From: Streblospio benedicti
Lineage: Eukaryota > Annelida > Polychaeta > Spionida > Spionidae
Reading direction: 5' to 3'
Assembly (NCBI GenBank): GCA_019095985.1
Contig: CM032666.1
Coordinates: 5,999,610 to 6,063,609 of the forward strand
DNA: 64,000 nucleotides
The translations under genes and the position numbers were made by a program. Shown here one piece after another: positions 1 to 18,679 of this stretch. Each line of letters opens with the position of its first letter. Position 1 is the stretch's first letter. The notes under the pieces were generated by a model. That model had not been told where the DNA came from, did not search any database, and saw only the letters and a program-made list of their open reading frames with translations.

Positions 1-600
1 AGCATTATACATTATATTGCCATAGAATTGGGGTGTTCAAAGGAAGCCTGATATATAGATATTTTAAATATTGTGTTCTTTTAAAGAACATATATGAGCA
101 TAAAGAACATATAATATAGCTATTCAGCTAAAAGTGCATTTTGTTTAAAATGTCATCTGATGGAATGGAATATAAAGGATGCTATTTGCAATGAATGATA
201 TCACTTTAAATTTACCAAGGACTCGTACTTTGGTTTCATTTTCATTGTGTGGGACATTTGAAATATTGAGCATACAAGTATCATACTGGAATGGAATTGC
301 GCATATGTAGTCTACATTTTTGTCCTCCAAAAGTAAGTCAGTTTAATATTTCTATTTTCTGGCAAGTATTTATGATAGATTATTTGAATGAGGTATATTA
401 CAAATGGATTATGCATTATAGATCTAATTCCTATGTAATATATATTTTTTTGATTGGTGAACATGTAACTTGGTAGGATAAAATTGATTTTGGCATTTGC
501 AATCACCAGCTTTTTAAGTGTTGATATCATGTGAAGATTAATATTTGTTTGGTATAATATTTGCGTCCTTTTACAAAAAAATATGAGTAATTGCAGCAAT
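1..600. other. AT-rich stretch without a recognised gene
   Basis: Only short frames that change phase quickly are present on either strand. No splice-flanked coding segment, repeat array or RNA gene was recognised. Most likely intergenic DNA 5' of survivin. Confidence 0.5.
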
Positions 601-779
601 AGAAAACTGAACCCCCCGCCACCACCTAGCTATGGGTGTATAGAAAACTGAGCGCCCTAGCCCCCCACACTATAACCAATACAAACATGGTGCAACCCAC
701 ATCCCCTCTACAAAATGACTGACCGCGGACCCCCCACCCCACCTAAGTGATCCTACAGTGGTTATATAGAGCGTACAAA

Positions 780-1040
780 CTCAAAACGTGATTTGCCTAC
801 GTCATGAGTTTGCGCCATAGCAGACTTAGTGTCGCCAAAAACGTTACATCGTACGTCTGCCACTGGATTGGAATTGCTGATCTCCACACAGCGTGTCGCC
901 ACAGTCGAGTATAATACTGGATGGTGGCGAGACCAAGAAGGGCGCTGCTCAATAGCTGCATGCCAACATAGCTACTTTGTCATGCTTACAACAAATTCTG
1001 TAAAAGCCAATAAAATAAACTTTAACTTTAACTTTAACCT
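780..1040 (+). mobile_element. Possible retroelement 3' end with (AACTTT)n tail
   Basis: The segment ends with AATAAA-like sequence (about 1009-1016) followed directly by three AACTTT repeats at about 1018-1038. A short simple-repeat tail instead of poly(A) is typical of CR1/L2-type LINEs and the SINEs they mobilise. A 71-codon open frame crosses it but matches nothing I recognise. It could instead be the 3' end of an unannotated transcript. The C-rich stretch before it (610-760) is low complexity. Confidence 0.3.
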
Positions 1041-1449
1041 CTAGATCTGGCATCGGGCCTGTTCAGGACCTCAAGCAGCGAGATACAGATACAGATACTC
1101 AAATTTATGCAAGCTCTTGGAATTCTACGGGTCTGTGCAAATAGCTAGTCTCAATAAAGTTGTTTAAGTTGAGCCTAAATGTTTGTAGGTGTACCGCTGA
1201 CCCGACAACTTTAATATGCTGGTAAAAAAATTTTTATTGATCCGACTACTTATCAATAAAATTCTATCATTAAATGAATGAGATCAAATATATTTCACGC
1301 TGCATAGAGATAATTCATGACAGACTCATACTATGTTCTTGAAATTCGTAAGGTAGGTTTGATATATTATTTTTTGATTATTGACGCAATTTCCGGTCCA
1401 TTTTGAGCGGCTTTTTAAAAAAGGTTTTAACACTTTTCTTTAAAATAAT

Positions 1450-8019
<6,570 letters not shown>

Positions 8020-9420
8020 GACAATAGCAATTTTGGTGTGTTCATTGTCAAAGATCCATTATTGTCCCATTCAATGTTTTTTGCTCATTGTAATCCAGAT
8101 TCTTATTTCATCAGTTGTACATGGTGTATTCCTTCATATTATTACAGAAAATTTTATTTGCAATGTATATTCTTCAAAGATATTTGTAAAAATTGTAAAG
8201 ATATATGTGTATAATATATAAGTGTATTTGTGAGTGTGTTTGTGTTTCTACCAGGTATGTGCTCGATTGATAAGAATTATTTTTTAAATCAAGAATCAAT
8301 TCAGTTGATTTCATATTGTGCTGACAATAATTTTATTCCACTACTTTTGCCTGATACTTTTTTTTTAACGAATGCAATTATTTGAAAATTATTAGGAATA
8401 TTTTAAAGTAAATTGCTGCACTTACACAAGAAGTGTTGTGTTTCTAAGAACTTTATGTACCCTACTAAGTTTGCAAATATAGTTATTCATTTTTATCAGA
8501 TAAAGCCAAATTTAAATGAAAAAGCAATTTGTATAATTGTGACAGCTACTGACCTAAATCAGTCATGGAAAAAATGTCTTATTTTGATCCAAAATATCCA
8601 AATGCACAAGAGATATTACGATGTGATTGATGACCCAAAATAGGGATTATTAAAATATTTCCAAAAGAAAATAAATAAGGGTGTTCCAATTATTGTCAAT
8701 ATGCCAACATGTGTTAAAAATTTCTGTAAGTGTGCAACATATTTCCAAGTTATGTAGCAACACAAACATTCTTGTGTAGGTGGGTCATTTTACTGTGAAC
8801 CATTTCAAATAATTCACAGAATAAGTGTCTAAGGGAAGAAAATTGTACAAGCCAAAAAGTAGTTGAATAAAATTTATGTCAGGACAACAGATTTTATTAT
8901 GCACTCTAACACCATATTTTACAATTTTTACCTGTACACATGTAGTATGCTTTTGCAAAGCTGCTGTAAATGTTCTTGTAGTATAGAATTTAAGACTTTA
9001 ATAAACTTAAAATTTTATGAAAATTTGCATGTGGAATAAGATGTGTAATTGAATAATGTAACAAGTATATAAGCATTTGGATCACTTCATTTGTCATTTG
9101 AATGTTCAGACAACAGTTTCAACTTTAAGCAGTTTATTAGTGATACCATGAGTTGTAAATGTAACTGATTATTTCCCCCGAAATCAAATTCATCACACGC
9201 CTAAATCTATTTAATTGTCAATTTAACATGAGAAAAAAAATTTAGAATCGGACCCTTTTATCTGTGACTGTGGGTCCACCTATAGCTATGCATGTGTATA
9301 GCGAGTGTCTGCAGGTTGTATGTGATGTGGATGTTATATTTAAGTGTAAATGTGTAGTATTGTATTACTTCAAATAAATTGAACGCTTGTATAGAAGACT
9401 AAATAAAGTCAAAATAAAGC
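8020..9420 (+). other. Survivin 3' untranslated region and possible polyadenylation signals
   Basis: AT-rich, no coding signal. AATAAA hexamers occur at 9000-9005, 9373-9378, 9402-9407 and 9413-9418; either cluster could end the transcript. Which is used cannot be told from sequence alone. Confidence 0.45.
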
Positions 9421-9559
9421 CAGTTATACACTCCACCTTGTTCATACTATTTATATACTTTAACTGGTAATAGACCTATATGCATATTAATTTTTGTATT
9501 TGTGGTAGAAACGACTTGCACGTGACCGCTATTGAGAGAATTCTGTGTAGTATTTTAAC

Positions 9560-9655
9560 CGGCTGATGATTTTATTTTAAATTATTGTATTTTATGATTT
9601 ATTATATCAGGTGACACACAAATAAATAAACTACTACTACTACTACTATTTTGTT
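9560..9655 (+). mobile_element. Possible LINE/SINE 3' terminus with (CTA)n tail
   Basis: An AATAAATAAA stretch at about 9620 runs directly into five CTA repeats (9631-9648). A triplet tail after a terminal AATAAA is common at 3' ends of CR1/L2-like elements. No body could be identified upstream, so this could be a plain microsatellite. Confidence 0.3.
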
Positions 9656-9659
9656 TTTT

Positions 9660-10223
9660 CAAAATATCTATTTCATTTTTTTTAAAACTTGTTTTCAGTA
9701 AAATCCTGTTAAAACTTACTGCTAAATGCTGTTGTGGATATTTTGACATCCATTTTACTTTATGAAACAGACAGAGGAAGAGAAACACTGGACGACTAAA
9801 ACGCATCAAGTATTGGCAAATTGTTCCGGTGAAAACCGAAGTGGGCGGTAATTTCATCTGTGCCTGTTGAGGTAGATAGTGACTCAGATACTAGATTCCT
9901 GGTGTCATTTTGTGAATTATTAATTTTTTAATTTTATTATGGTAAAAGTGATAATTAATATGAAAAAAAACCCTAGCCATGTTTTGGTTGTTTTATTTAA
10001 CATACAAAGCAATTGTAACACCTTGCTTTTTGTTTGAAATATGACATTCCATACCATTAACACTAAGACCAATTATGGTAACAGAACCCATGTGTAAATG
10101 CCTCCACTAACTTGGAAAAAATAACCATCTCAAATTATTTGTTCTCAGAGCACAGAATACTTTTATAAGTGACAAATTCACAAGAAAAATACAATTTAAA
10201 AAAAATTTCCACTGCGCAAATTA
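9660..10223. other. Intergenic stretch, nothing recognised
   Basis: AT-rich with short, unsupported frames; no repeat ends, splice-flanked exons or RNA genes were seen. Confidence 0.4.
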
Positions 10224-10227
10224 TTAA

Positions 10228-10685
10228 GCCCTGTCTACACCGCTAAGACTTCCTTCAAACGATATCCGACGAGACATCTTAAGCAGTGTGATAAATATAT
10301 GTAAAGACGTTTTGTCTTTCACGGAGCCTGTCTACACCGCTAAAACGTAACGACCATTAGTCGTGCACTTTCTAATGCTAGCAACAAGACGCACGGTTAA
10401 TGTATCGATGTGTGGAAGGAATGCTGCTCTGTGATTGGTTAAATTATGCCCCGACGATCCGTCTTGTCGCTAAACCTGTCTACACCAACACGACTGCATC
10501 AAACTCCTTCAAACTACATCAAACTTCATCCGACAAAGACTTGACATGTCAAGTACTCATGACGGCTTGAGACGAGACGAAAAATTGTGGAATATTGGTT
10601 GTAAGCGTGTCTACACCACAAAGACGTCCGACAAGACGTCTCGTTGGATGCTGTTTGATGAAAGTCTTAGCGGTGTAGACTGGGC
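10228..10685. mobile_element. MITE with TTAA target duplication (piggyBac-like)
   Basis: Terminal inverted repeats GCCCTGTCTACACCGCTAAG at 10228 and its near-perfect reverse complement ending at 10685 (one mismatch in the first 24 bases). Each end is flanked directly by TTAA (10224-10227 and 10686-10689), the target of piggyBac-type transposases. There is no coding capacity. The phrase GTCTACACC recurs internally near 10328, 10479 and 10610, so the subterminal sequence is itself repeated. Confidence 0.8.
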
Positions 10686-10689
10686 TTAA

Positions 10690-11220
10690 GATCACAAAAG
10701 TCATACTATGTGACTTCCTTTTCTATTCTTATCTAGAATATTAAAACCGATGCAAACTAAAATATATCAAATGATTTACAGTATATACAAGTGCATGTAT
10801 TATTAATAATATACTTGAATTAAAATATTCTACTAACCATCAGATGTGCTTGCTATAGATAAAAACAAAGTTACAATATAACGCGTCCTTGAGCTTAAAA
10901 AGTAAAAAACAAATACATTTTGTATTCTACAAAATTCCATTTATATGTATATATGCAAACACAACCAGACTTGTAACTTTGTAAGCAAACACCACGCTTG
11001 CAGCATCAACTAGATTTGTGGAGATACAGTGTCATTCTAGTTTTTGCCACAAAGGATTTCATTTTATGCAGGTTGAGGTACTTTAGTTTTGGATGAAGAG
11101 TTTGACATAAAAACTGAAATGAAACAAACGCCACTCATATGCAGGTGACAAGGTGAAATAAGAGCCTACTTAAATAAATGGAGAGGATTCAGTAGTGGTG
11201 TAAGGAAGAAGGGTGCCGAA
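10690..11220. other. Intergenic stretch, nothing recognised
   Basis: AT-rich, with no open frame of note, repeat or RNA gene. It ends at the start of the acidic ORF. Confidence 0.4.
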
Positions 11221-11520
11221 ATGAATCGATTAGACAAAAAAAGTGGCGTACATGATATTGCAGGACTGCACTTTACTCAAGCTGAAGAAAATATTCGTGA
11301 CGTTATTGATGAAGTATCCTTCAATTGTGTTGCTGGCGGCATTGACTTTGACATTGATGTTGCCAATGATGATTATGGCAGTTTATATATTGACAACAGT
11401 CACAGCAATGATATTGAAATCACCGTAGATAAAACACGTGCGGACGAAAAAGATGAAGATATAGGGAGTGCAATCGGGGAAAGTCATGCACAAAATAAAA
11501 ATAATGTACCCGACATCTAG
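11221..11520 (+). CDS. Acidic hypothetical ORF or exon (99 aa)
   Basis: ATG-initiated frame of 99 codons, rich in Asp, Glu and Asn, ending in TAG. The same frame stays open after the stop for about 43 more codons (to about 11650) and includes IKQEP, a good match to the SUMO-acceptor consensus found in many transcription regulators. The composition differs from the random frames around it, hinting at coding sequence. I do not recognise a family. It could be a small gene, an exon of a larger one, or a decayed exon with an in-frame stop. Confidence 0.35.
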   Translation: MNRLDKKSGVHDIAGLHFTQAEENIRDVIDEVSFNCVAGGIDFDIDVANDDYGSLYIDNSHSNDIEITVDKTRADEKDEDIGSAIGESHAQNKNNVPDI

Positions 11521-11869
11521 GATAGGAATGATGAATCCACATCACTGTCATCAGAACATTTTAGCAAAATGTTTGTTATTAAACAAGAGCCAGTTATAGA
11601 CTTACACTTCATTGATATTAAATTATTCATCTTTGAAGCTACAATTATTTAGTTAATCATGATACAATTAATTTGTGCACATGCTTCCCTATTTTAGAAT
11701 TCACTTTAAAAAAATTCCAAAGTGTTTTCCTGTCCATAATAATAACACGAAGCTGTGGAAAAATCTCATTTGAATCTGCATTAGGTGTCATGACAGCAAA
11801 CACTTCTGATTTGATTGCTTTCTATATGAATGAAACTTTTGCCTTTGAGAATAGATAGCTTGTTATATA

Positions 11870-12430
11870 AATGGGAAGTGAATATATTTAACATAATGTA
11901 CACATACTACACACACACATACACACATACATATCTCATTGTTGCGACTATTACGAACGTAAAAAGGTTCTGTAGCTTCCGCAAATTATGGCTTTCTTCA
12001 TAACTCGCCTGAAGTGACGTTTATTATGATTGTTCCCCTTGTATTACGCTTTTTACGGAGGTTCCCGTAGTAAAAAGAATATTTCTAAAAGTTCAAAACG
12101 ATGCCGGACATCTGTTTGTATGGCATCTGCAGTGTCGTTGTGGTGGGAATAAACGAGAACGCCCAAACATATCCGAATATCTATGAGTCATTATGTATCA
12201 AAAATGGACGCCATTGTGTGAAAGTGTAAGAAATTATTCTTATAATTAAGTTTTTTTTCTGTTTATTTCGATAATCGTAAGTATCGTAGTATCGGTGATT
12301 GAGCAGTTTCAAGAAAACCGTGATAGCTGCTCAGATAACATGCACCGGCGGCAAATATTGCCGGACCGCCGGCAGGCCTCTGGCGGCATGCCGCCAGTAA
12401 GGGCTTTCACCGGCCAGCAGCCCGCCGTAT
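11870..12430. other. Intergenic stretch with a GC-rich palindromic patch
   Basis: Contains a short CA-rich repeat near 11911-11935 and a GC-rich patch at 12340-12425 in which GCCGG, CCGGC and GGCGGC recur. No gene recognised. Confidence 0.4.
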
Positions 12431-12431
12431 T

Positions 12432-12456
12432 TAATTATTCATTCATTCATTCATTC

Positions 12457-12500
<44 letters not shown>

Positions 12501-12532
12501 TTATTTATTATTTATTTATTTATTTATATATT
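12432..12532. repeat. (ATTC)n / (TTTA)n microsatellite
   Basis: ATTC tetramers run into about 80 bases of TTTA/TTAT tetramers. The FIYL-type translation is a repeat artefact. Confidence 0.95.
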
Positions 12533-12539
12533 GACAATA

Positions 12540-13565
12540 TGGGGTTTGAAAGAGAGTTGGAGGGCTCCACGTCTTGCTTCATGGGGGGTCTTCTTTGGCA
12601 TTTCATGTCGCAAGAATATAAATACATTTTTACAGGATTTTATAGGGTGTTGAAGGTTGTTTAGCATTCATTATTGTTGCAGAGACAGGTAAAGCTTGAT
12701 GAACACATGAACTTTAAACAAAGTTTTATTCAATCATTACTCTCGCTGACTATTGTATAGCAAATCATGAAATGAAAGGAAAAAAACAATTATGAAAATG
12801 TACATAACAAATAGAATTAAATATAAATGGAATCTATTGGCACAGATTACAAACAAATAATTTAAATTCCCTTATTACATTATTAAATCCTGTTATGTAT
12901 ATTGTCTATTGAAACAGAAAAAAGAAGAAATACAAACTAATATTATGTAATAACCATTTAATCAAAAATAGAAAAAATCCACGTCAGCAATTGTCTCTAT
13001 TGATCCATTATTCGTAAATGGCGCACTTCTCGATGGTTCTGTCAATTGTGTTTATTGATCAATTATCTTACAAATCGATCCCACGATCCCACACTACACA
13101 AGTAGTGCCACAGATGGATGTAGTTTTAAGTCATTCCCCATGACCATAAATGTTAGGCGTTGTGGACAATAGAAGGTTTATAATACCTCTTTGTGTGTGG
13201 TCATCGCCATTTCATACCGCCATTCTCGCCTTGCCCCCTTGCCTAGATGGAAAGATATAAGAACATTCAAATTACTAACTGTATATACAATGTATAGTGT
13301 AAGTTTCTTTTTGCAAAACCATGATCACCTCTACGGATAAAGTTACTTTTCATGCATCCGTCTGGTCAATAAAGAAGTTATGGTTGTCAGATTTGAAAAT
13401 ATACATAATTTGGACTCAACACATCAGCAACAATAAGTAGACGTCCTCTAGATCACCCATCTGCACGTAATTTCATGGAAGAACTTGTAAACTTAGTTTG
13501 AATACAATACTCAATAGATTAGTGTGATGCGGATCCCTCCCTTCCCCAACCCCCATCCTCAATTG
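12540..13565. other. Intergenic stretch, nothing recognised
   Basis: AT-rich, no supported coding segment on either strand, no terminal repeats. Confidence 0.4.
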
Positions 13566-13569
13566 GCTA

Positions 13570-13785
13570 TCCAACCTGCCTCTGCATGCTCAGTACGTAT
13601 ACGGTTACCACGTGGTCTCCTTGTCGGATACGCCTAAAAGGCACTTTAATAGGCATGACGAATGAAGAATGAAGATCTACTTTCAACTTTTGAATTGTCA
13701 CTGTGCCTATACTGCTGAAGGTAATGGGAATCACAATCATCCAAGATGGTTGAAGCTGAGTTTTATCGGTTTGAATTTGTCCCAC
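13570..13785 (-). CDS. Possible alpha-2-macroglobulin / thioester-protein-like exon
   Basis: On the minus strand a good acceptor (TTTTTCAG, next to 13785) opens a 72-codon frame. Its middle reads WMIVIPITF, then FVMPIKVPFRRIRQGDHVV, close in pattern to the segment of the macroglobulin/complement C3/TEP family where a beta domain begins with F-V-x-(L/V)-P-(F/Y)-x-x-(I/V)-R-x-G-(D/E). Those proteins are secreted protease traps or opsonins. No neighbouring exon or donor was confirmed and no thioester motif is near, so this may be a lone exon, a pseudogene or a coincidence. It lies 1.9 kb downstream (minus strand) of the receptor exons, but no link is shown. Confidence 0.3.
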
Positions 13786-13789
13786 CTGA

Positions 13790-15640
13790 AAAAGCCTTGG
13801 CTTAACATACAGAAACAGACAACATTGTGCTAATCACTGCTTTATTTGCAACCAATATTTAGCCTTTTTAGGCTTTGGAATCCAGTGAAAACTTATCACT
13901 AATACTTAAGTCACAAAACTCAGCCGATGAGGTTCCGATGCACCACCGATGCGATTTTCGCCAGGCACCTGCCGAGCTCCTCTGATCAACTGTTGGCGTT
14001 TGGGGCTTAACATCCCATAGGTGGCAACTCAGGGAAAATTTAACTTCACAGTTGAAATTCACCGTGCTCTCACCGAGCTCCCCTAGTCATAGTCCCATCC
14101 TTACTACACCAGAATACAGCTCAGTTGGTATACGGGCGAATATCGCACGGGAACTGTCATGCAACAACACAATTCTTTGAATTAATTTTTCATCGATGAA
14201 CAATGGGGTATTTATTTGCAGGCTATCTGCCTATATACTGCTGGAAATCAGCCGGTAATTAGAGGCCCCATCAGAGATTGGCCGATTATCATATTGTTAT
14301 TTAACAGCCATGGGCGGATGTCCCACCAACCAACTGCCGGTAATTGCTAGCATTCTTGAGACAGACTCTGTGCGATCACCGGCCGCCGATGAGGCAAGCT
14401 TGGTAACAACGAGACAATCCACCAAGCTCCACCGGCCAGGTATTCGCCTGGTTATGTGACTTACCCATAACATAGGCTAGCATATCTGGAAGATATCAAT
14501 TTATCTTCAGTGCTATAGTGATATTTACTTTTAGATTGAAAAATAAACTACCAATAATCCAATATCTAGCAATTTGTAAAACATACACAACACCATCAGT
14601 ATGATTGTAATGTGCATTACGATCATCAGTCTCCGCACACTAACTTATTTTTCCAATGGGCCAAATCCAGTTGCCCCATCTAATTTTTAGTTGCCCTGAA
14701 ACATTATAGTTAAAAACGCAGAAGGTAATTTTTTCCAAATTTTGTTATTTCAATATTATGTAATAACAATATTGTTTACATTCTATGTTCTTTATCAATT
14801 AATTTCTTATTAACTATCAGATCAGACATGAAAAACTTCTAGTATAAAAAGTTCTTCAAGCTGCTCGTGCCATATCATTTTAACACAGAACAGATTACAA
14901 TGCTTCTTCAAATGAAAAATGTTATTTTGATGGCCACCAAAATAACATTTTTCACTTGAACAAGCATAAATGATGCGAAAATTTGTGATTTAATAAAACT
15001 TTCGTACCTTTTTAACTTTATAATCTGTTCTGTTTTAAAAAGAAAAATTTCATTTACAAGTTTCACCATATAGGGAATACCAACATTTCACATGACTACG
15101 ACAATTCCGTTTGGGCTAAATATGGCAAGAATTGGTATTTGAACACAAAACTAAAATTTGATGTGCCCTGACTTAGATTTTATGTGCTCAGAACACCAGG
15201 GCACTAGCTAGTGAGTCTGTTTCAAACGTAAATACAATGTAACAAAAAGACGAGTGCCCAGCTCTTCCGAGCAACTTGGAAGTCAAGTAGGCTGCAGGAC
15301 TTCCACTTGTATTTTTGCAATGCCATTGGCCCATTCTATGGGATTATGAAGGCAGTTCTAAGCATTATAAAGAAGACAGGACATCTAGCATCAGATGTCA
15401 TTGAGATAAAAACACTGTAAAACTTGAATATTTTTGGGCTTTTTCTATTTTGTGGTTTTGATATATGAATTATTTAGCGGCTATTTAATTTCACAGTTTT
15501 TAAGAATGTGATAATTTTACAAGAAAATCTCAGCAACCCACCCCTGCCCCTCTTGGTTATGCCTCTTGGTTATGTCTATTAAAGAATCTAAATCTAAAAA
15601 TTCAATGCAATGAGCAATCCATGATTGGAAAAGTATCACT
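13790..15640. other. Non-coding stretch with local hairpins
   Basis: A perfect 15-bp hairpin (AAAAATGTTATTTTG, loop, complement) lies at about 14922-14957 inside a looser inverted repeat of about 14880-15035 (AACAGATTA / TAATCTGTT). An A-box-like CAGCTCAGTTGG occurs near 14118 without a matching B box. If the ROS1-like gene continues, its next exons would be here or further left; none was confirmed. Confidence 0.45.
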
Positions 15641-15648
15641 GTATTTAC

Positions 15649-16327
15649 CTTGGTCCGTGTCCGGTTCCTTCCAGCTAACCACAGCTTTGGTCATTGAGAA
15701 CAATGCTTGGAGATCTCTGGGAGCTAACAATGGCACTGAAAAAAATATGCATAAATGCTAGAACCATTTTCATATCATATTTGATAAAGTTCCATCCCTA
15801 GTACCAGGTATTAGCTGAGCTGTTGGGCGCCAAATGTTGAGCCCTGCAAAGTGTGTCTCCTCAACAAACATGTTGTTGTGGTAGATGTGTCCACTCGCAT
15901 CTCGTTCCTCTTCCTTCTCATCACCCTGACTCACCCAGCAGAACAGCTCGTTGAAATACGCAATGCTCTTCACTGCAAACCGAATATTGTATAATAAGGT
16001 TAAAGGTCATGGCAGAGCTAAGAGGAAGTGAGCGTTGGGACCTTTGTTAAGTTTTAATCTTCGAGGCTCCAAGGAACTTCAGCAAACAAACTTTCAAATG
16101 TTTGTTTAACCCCAAAAAATCAACAATAGTATCTAAAAGACAAATTTGGATATTCTTCCCATAAATATGAATATCTTACCTGAGACAAAACTTTGTGTCT
16201 GCACTTTAATTGCTCGCATGTCGCACACTTCAGTACCATTTACAACTGTATTCTGCCCATCATGTGGCAAGTACAACCGATAATTAAGGAAGTCGATGCA
16301 AAGTGTAGTTAGTAATACCATTGGAAC
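15649..16327 (-). CDS. ros1: ROS1/sevenless-type receptor tyrosine kinase, extracellular exons (partial)
   Basis: Three consecutive minus-strand exons: 16327-16180 (TAG acceptor, GTAAG donor), 15972-15805 (TTTGCAG, GTAC donor) and 15735-15649 (TTTTCAG, GTAAAT donor). The last two begin and end in phase 1 and the first also ends in phase 1, so they join cleanly. The protein reads as a beta-propeller blade (LCIDFLNYRLYLPHDGQNT, GTEVCDMRAI), a blade ending in ELFCWVSQGDE and GHIYHNN, then LIPVPLLAPRDLQALF and VVSWKEP, the first strands of a fibronectin type III domain. This order and these motifs match the propeller-to-FN3 junction of ROS1-family receptors, which sit in the plasma membrane and signal through a C-terminal kinase. 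The kinase and most of the ectodomain are outside what I can see. Another propeller-plus-FN3 receptor is possible but fits less well. Confidence 0.75.
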
Positions 16328-16329
16328 CT

Positions 16330-16900
16330 AGGAGGAACAAACAGATTCAATAAATGAATTAAAATCAATTGAAGCTTTCTTGATATGAATATTCAGGTTT
16401 TTGCCAATTTGCTAACAGCAAATGTGTCTTTAAACTTGCATATCTATTCAATATTTTCAATATTTTGGCAATTCACATTTTGTCATGCATTATTGAATAT
16501 AGATGCATTTTATGAAACTCACCTCTCCACTATTATCTCATTGGAAATTGGTCTTTAACATTATAAAATGTACTGTAAAATCGAATGTACCTGGTATGCA
16601 GCATAAGGTCTCATTTTATACACAACTCTCTTCTTTTCACTGCCTTTATTTCCAAAATCAAAACAATAATAATACTATAAAACTAGTTTTCGAGATCTTT
16701 AGTCTCCTTTTCAATAACATTGTTATTGAAAAGGAACTAAAATGTGTGAAAAAAGTGAAAAAGAGATATAAAATTATAAAATGTGTTTTAATGCATAGGT
16801 TTAACATGGTAAAGGTCAGTGCATGCCAAAAGAGCATTTTGTCAAGATCACTGGATGCTGTATTGCCCCAGAAATGAAAAAATATAGGTCACAGACTTTG
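16330..16900. other. Probable receptor-gene intron; no exon seen
   Basis: Holds a 13-bp perfect stem with a 3-base loop (CCTTTTCAATAAC / GTTATTGAAAAGG) near 16706-16734. The 124-codon plus-strand frame at 16503-16877 has no family resemblance, no splice support and runs through this hairpin, so it is not called a gene. Confidence 0.4.
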
Positions 16901-16907
16901 AGCAAGT

Positions 16908-17545
16908 GCAGAAAGTTATATATTCTAAATTCTATATGGCAGGTATGATCATATATGTTATTGTGTTGGATAACCAGTCTAATTATCTACAAAATGACAT
17001 ATTACGTGAGTAAATTGAGTGAGTAGTTGTGATTTTATGGCCTAATACCTACCCCTACCCCAAATCTACTGAACATAGTCAAATATGCATGGGGACAGTC
17101 ATTTTTCTTCTATAACTTTTGAGAGTAGAATATTTGAATCCAGCAAACAGTTTTACATAAGAAATAACTCATATTCTCTACTGCTGCTACCGCTACTGTC
17201 CAAGTTTATATTATCAGGCCTGAATAAGTCCCCAATTAGAGGGTGTGGCCTGGCTGTCTAGATGGGAAAGCAGGCATTCCCTCCACACTTGGTGGTGAGC
17301 AGAAAGGTATATATTATTAATTCTATAGGGCAGGTATGATCATATTCGTTATTGCATTGTATAACCTGTCTATTTACCAACAAAATGACATATCACACGG
17401 GCAACATGGAGTGAATAGTTGTGATTCTATGGCCACATACATACCTTTACCCCTAATCTACTAAACATAGTCAAATATGCATGGACACTGTCATTTCTCT
17501 TCTAAAACTTTTGAGAGTAGAATATATTTGAATCCAGTAAACAGT
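16908..17545. repeat. Diverged tandem duplication, period about 395 bp
   Basis: Sequence at about 16908-17150 recurs in direct order at about 17303-17545 with many substitutions and small indels; shared phrases include GGCAGGTATGATCATAT, ACAAAATGACATAT, CATAGTCAAATATGCATGG and TTTTGAGAGTAGAATAT. The second copy is followed directly by a Harbinger-type MITE. The function is unknown; it is probably an old local duplication inside an intron. Confidence 0.85.
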
Positions 17546-17562
17546 ATTACAGTATTACATTA

Positions 17563-18000
17563 GGGATCGTTCACAAATGACGTCACGGGGGGGGAAGTAA
17601 TAAAGATGACGAGTGGTGAGGGGGGGGGGTGTCTAACGCTTGGGTGATGTCACCTTTTTTTGGGAAAAAAGTAGTTATTTAACATTATTTGAAATTACTT
17701 TCTGACGTTTTAAGTGAGTTGTTATATATCTACTAGCTGCAATCACATTGCTATGTTTGCTTTATATACTAAATACATTTGTAAAATTATGTCTAAAGTA
17801 TGGACATTTATATATAAATGTATTTATTTAACGGCACAGTTAAATCAATCTTAAATGTCATCGAAACCATGTTCTTGTGGCGCGGGGGGTGAAGGGCAAA
17901 GATGACGTCACTTATCAGGAGGGGGGTGCTGAAAAAGATGCGAAAGGTGACAAGGGGGGTTAAGGCCAAAAATGAGGTGACGTCATTTGTGAACGATCCC
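17563..18000. mobile_element. PIF/Harbinger-type MITE (family A)
   Basis: 438 bp with terminal inverted repeats GGGATCGTTCACAAATGACG and complement, flanked by TTA on both sides (17560-17562 and 18001-18003), the three-base target duplication of PIF/Harbinger transposases. The ends carry a CRE-like TGACGTCA palindrome. The interior has G-rich blocks and further TGACGTCA motifs; no coding capacity. Confidence 0.85.
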
Positions 18001-18039
18001 TTAGTATGAAAGAACTCACAAGAACTCATATCCTTTAGG

Positions 18040-18300
18040 GAAGAGTCATTTTGACTCTCGAGGAAATCGGTTGTTTTCTCAGGGAGTGGTTTTTAAAGTC
18101 TGACCCTCCCTATTAGGATAAAAGTCTGACCCCCCTACATAAATGATATTTGAAACTATGACCCCCCTATCCTATCCTTTTCTCGAGGAATTAGTTTTTA
18201 AAGTCTGACCCTCCCTATTAGGATGAAATGAAAAGTCTGACCTCCCCCCCTACGCAAATGATATTGAAACTATGACCCCCCCTATCCCGGCTATTGGCCT
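18040..18300. repeat. Two-copy tandem repeat
   Basis: The string TTTTTAAAGTCTGACCCTCC (about 18088 and 18196) and the following AAACTATGACCCCC segment occur twice with a period of about 108 bases. C-rich and without coding support. Confidence 0.75.
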
Positions 18301-18679
18301 ATTTATGCATAGCTACGTAAACAAGCAACAACAACAGTACATTTACAATATTTAAGTATTTAATATTCTAATTTAATCAACCCGATTGAAACCAAGTCTT
18401 TGACCAAACCGATGCAGGTCCAGGAGTAGGAACATCAAACAAGCAATTATACCCTCAATAAGTATCCTTTCAGCTGCACAGAATTGCACTTAATACCCGC
18501 ATTCATACAGCAACAGGTGATTGCCAAAATCCAGTGGAACGAACACAGGCAGCAGTTGGCAAAGCCCTTGGTTATCTGTTACTGAAACCCAACGTCAAAA
18601 GTGCACTCCAAAGCTGCATATTTGAAAGCTCAAAGACCAGACATTCAAAACAGAGTTTTCAAGTGAAATGAATAACTTC

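Noticed and set aside
12295-12534. 79-codon plus-strand frame
   Set aside because: Its C-terminal half is a tetranucleotide microsatellite.
16503-16877. 124-codon plus-strand frame
   Set aside because: No motif, no splice support, crosses a hairpin and lies opposite an intron of the receptor exons.
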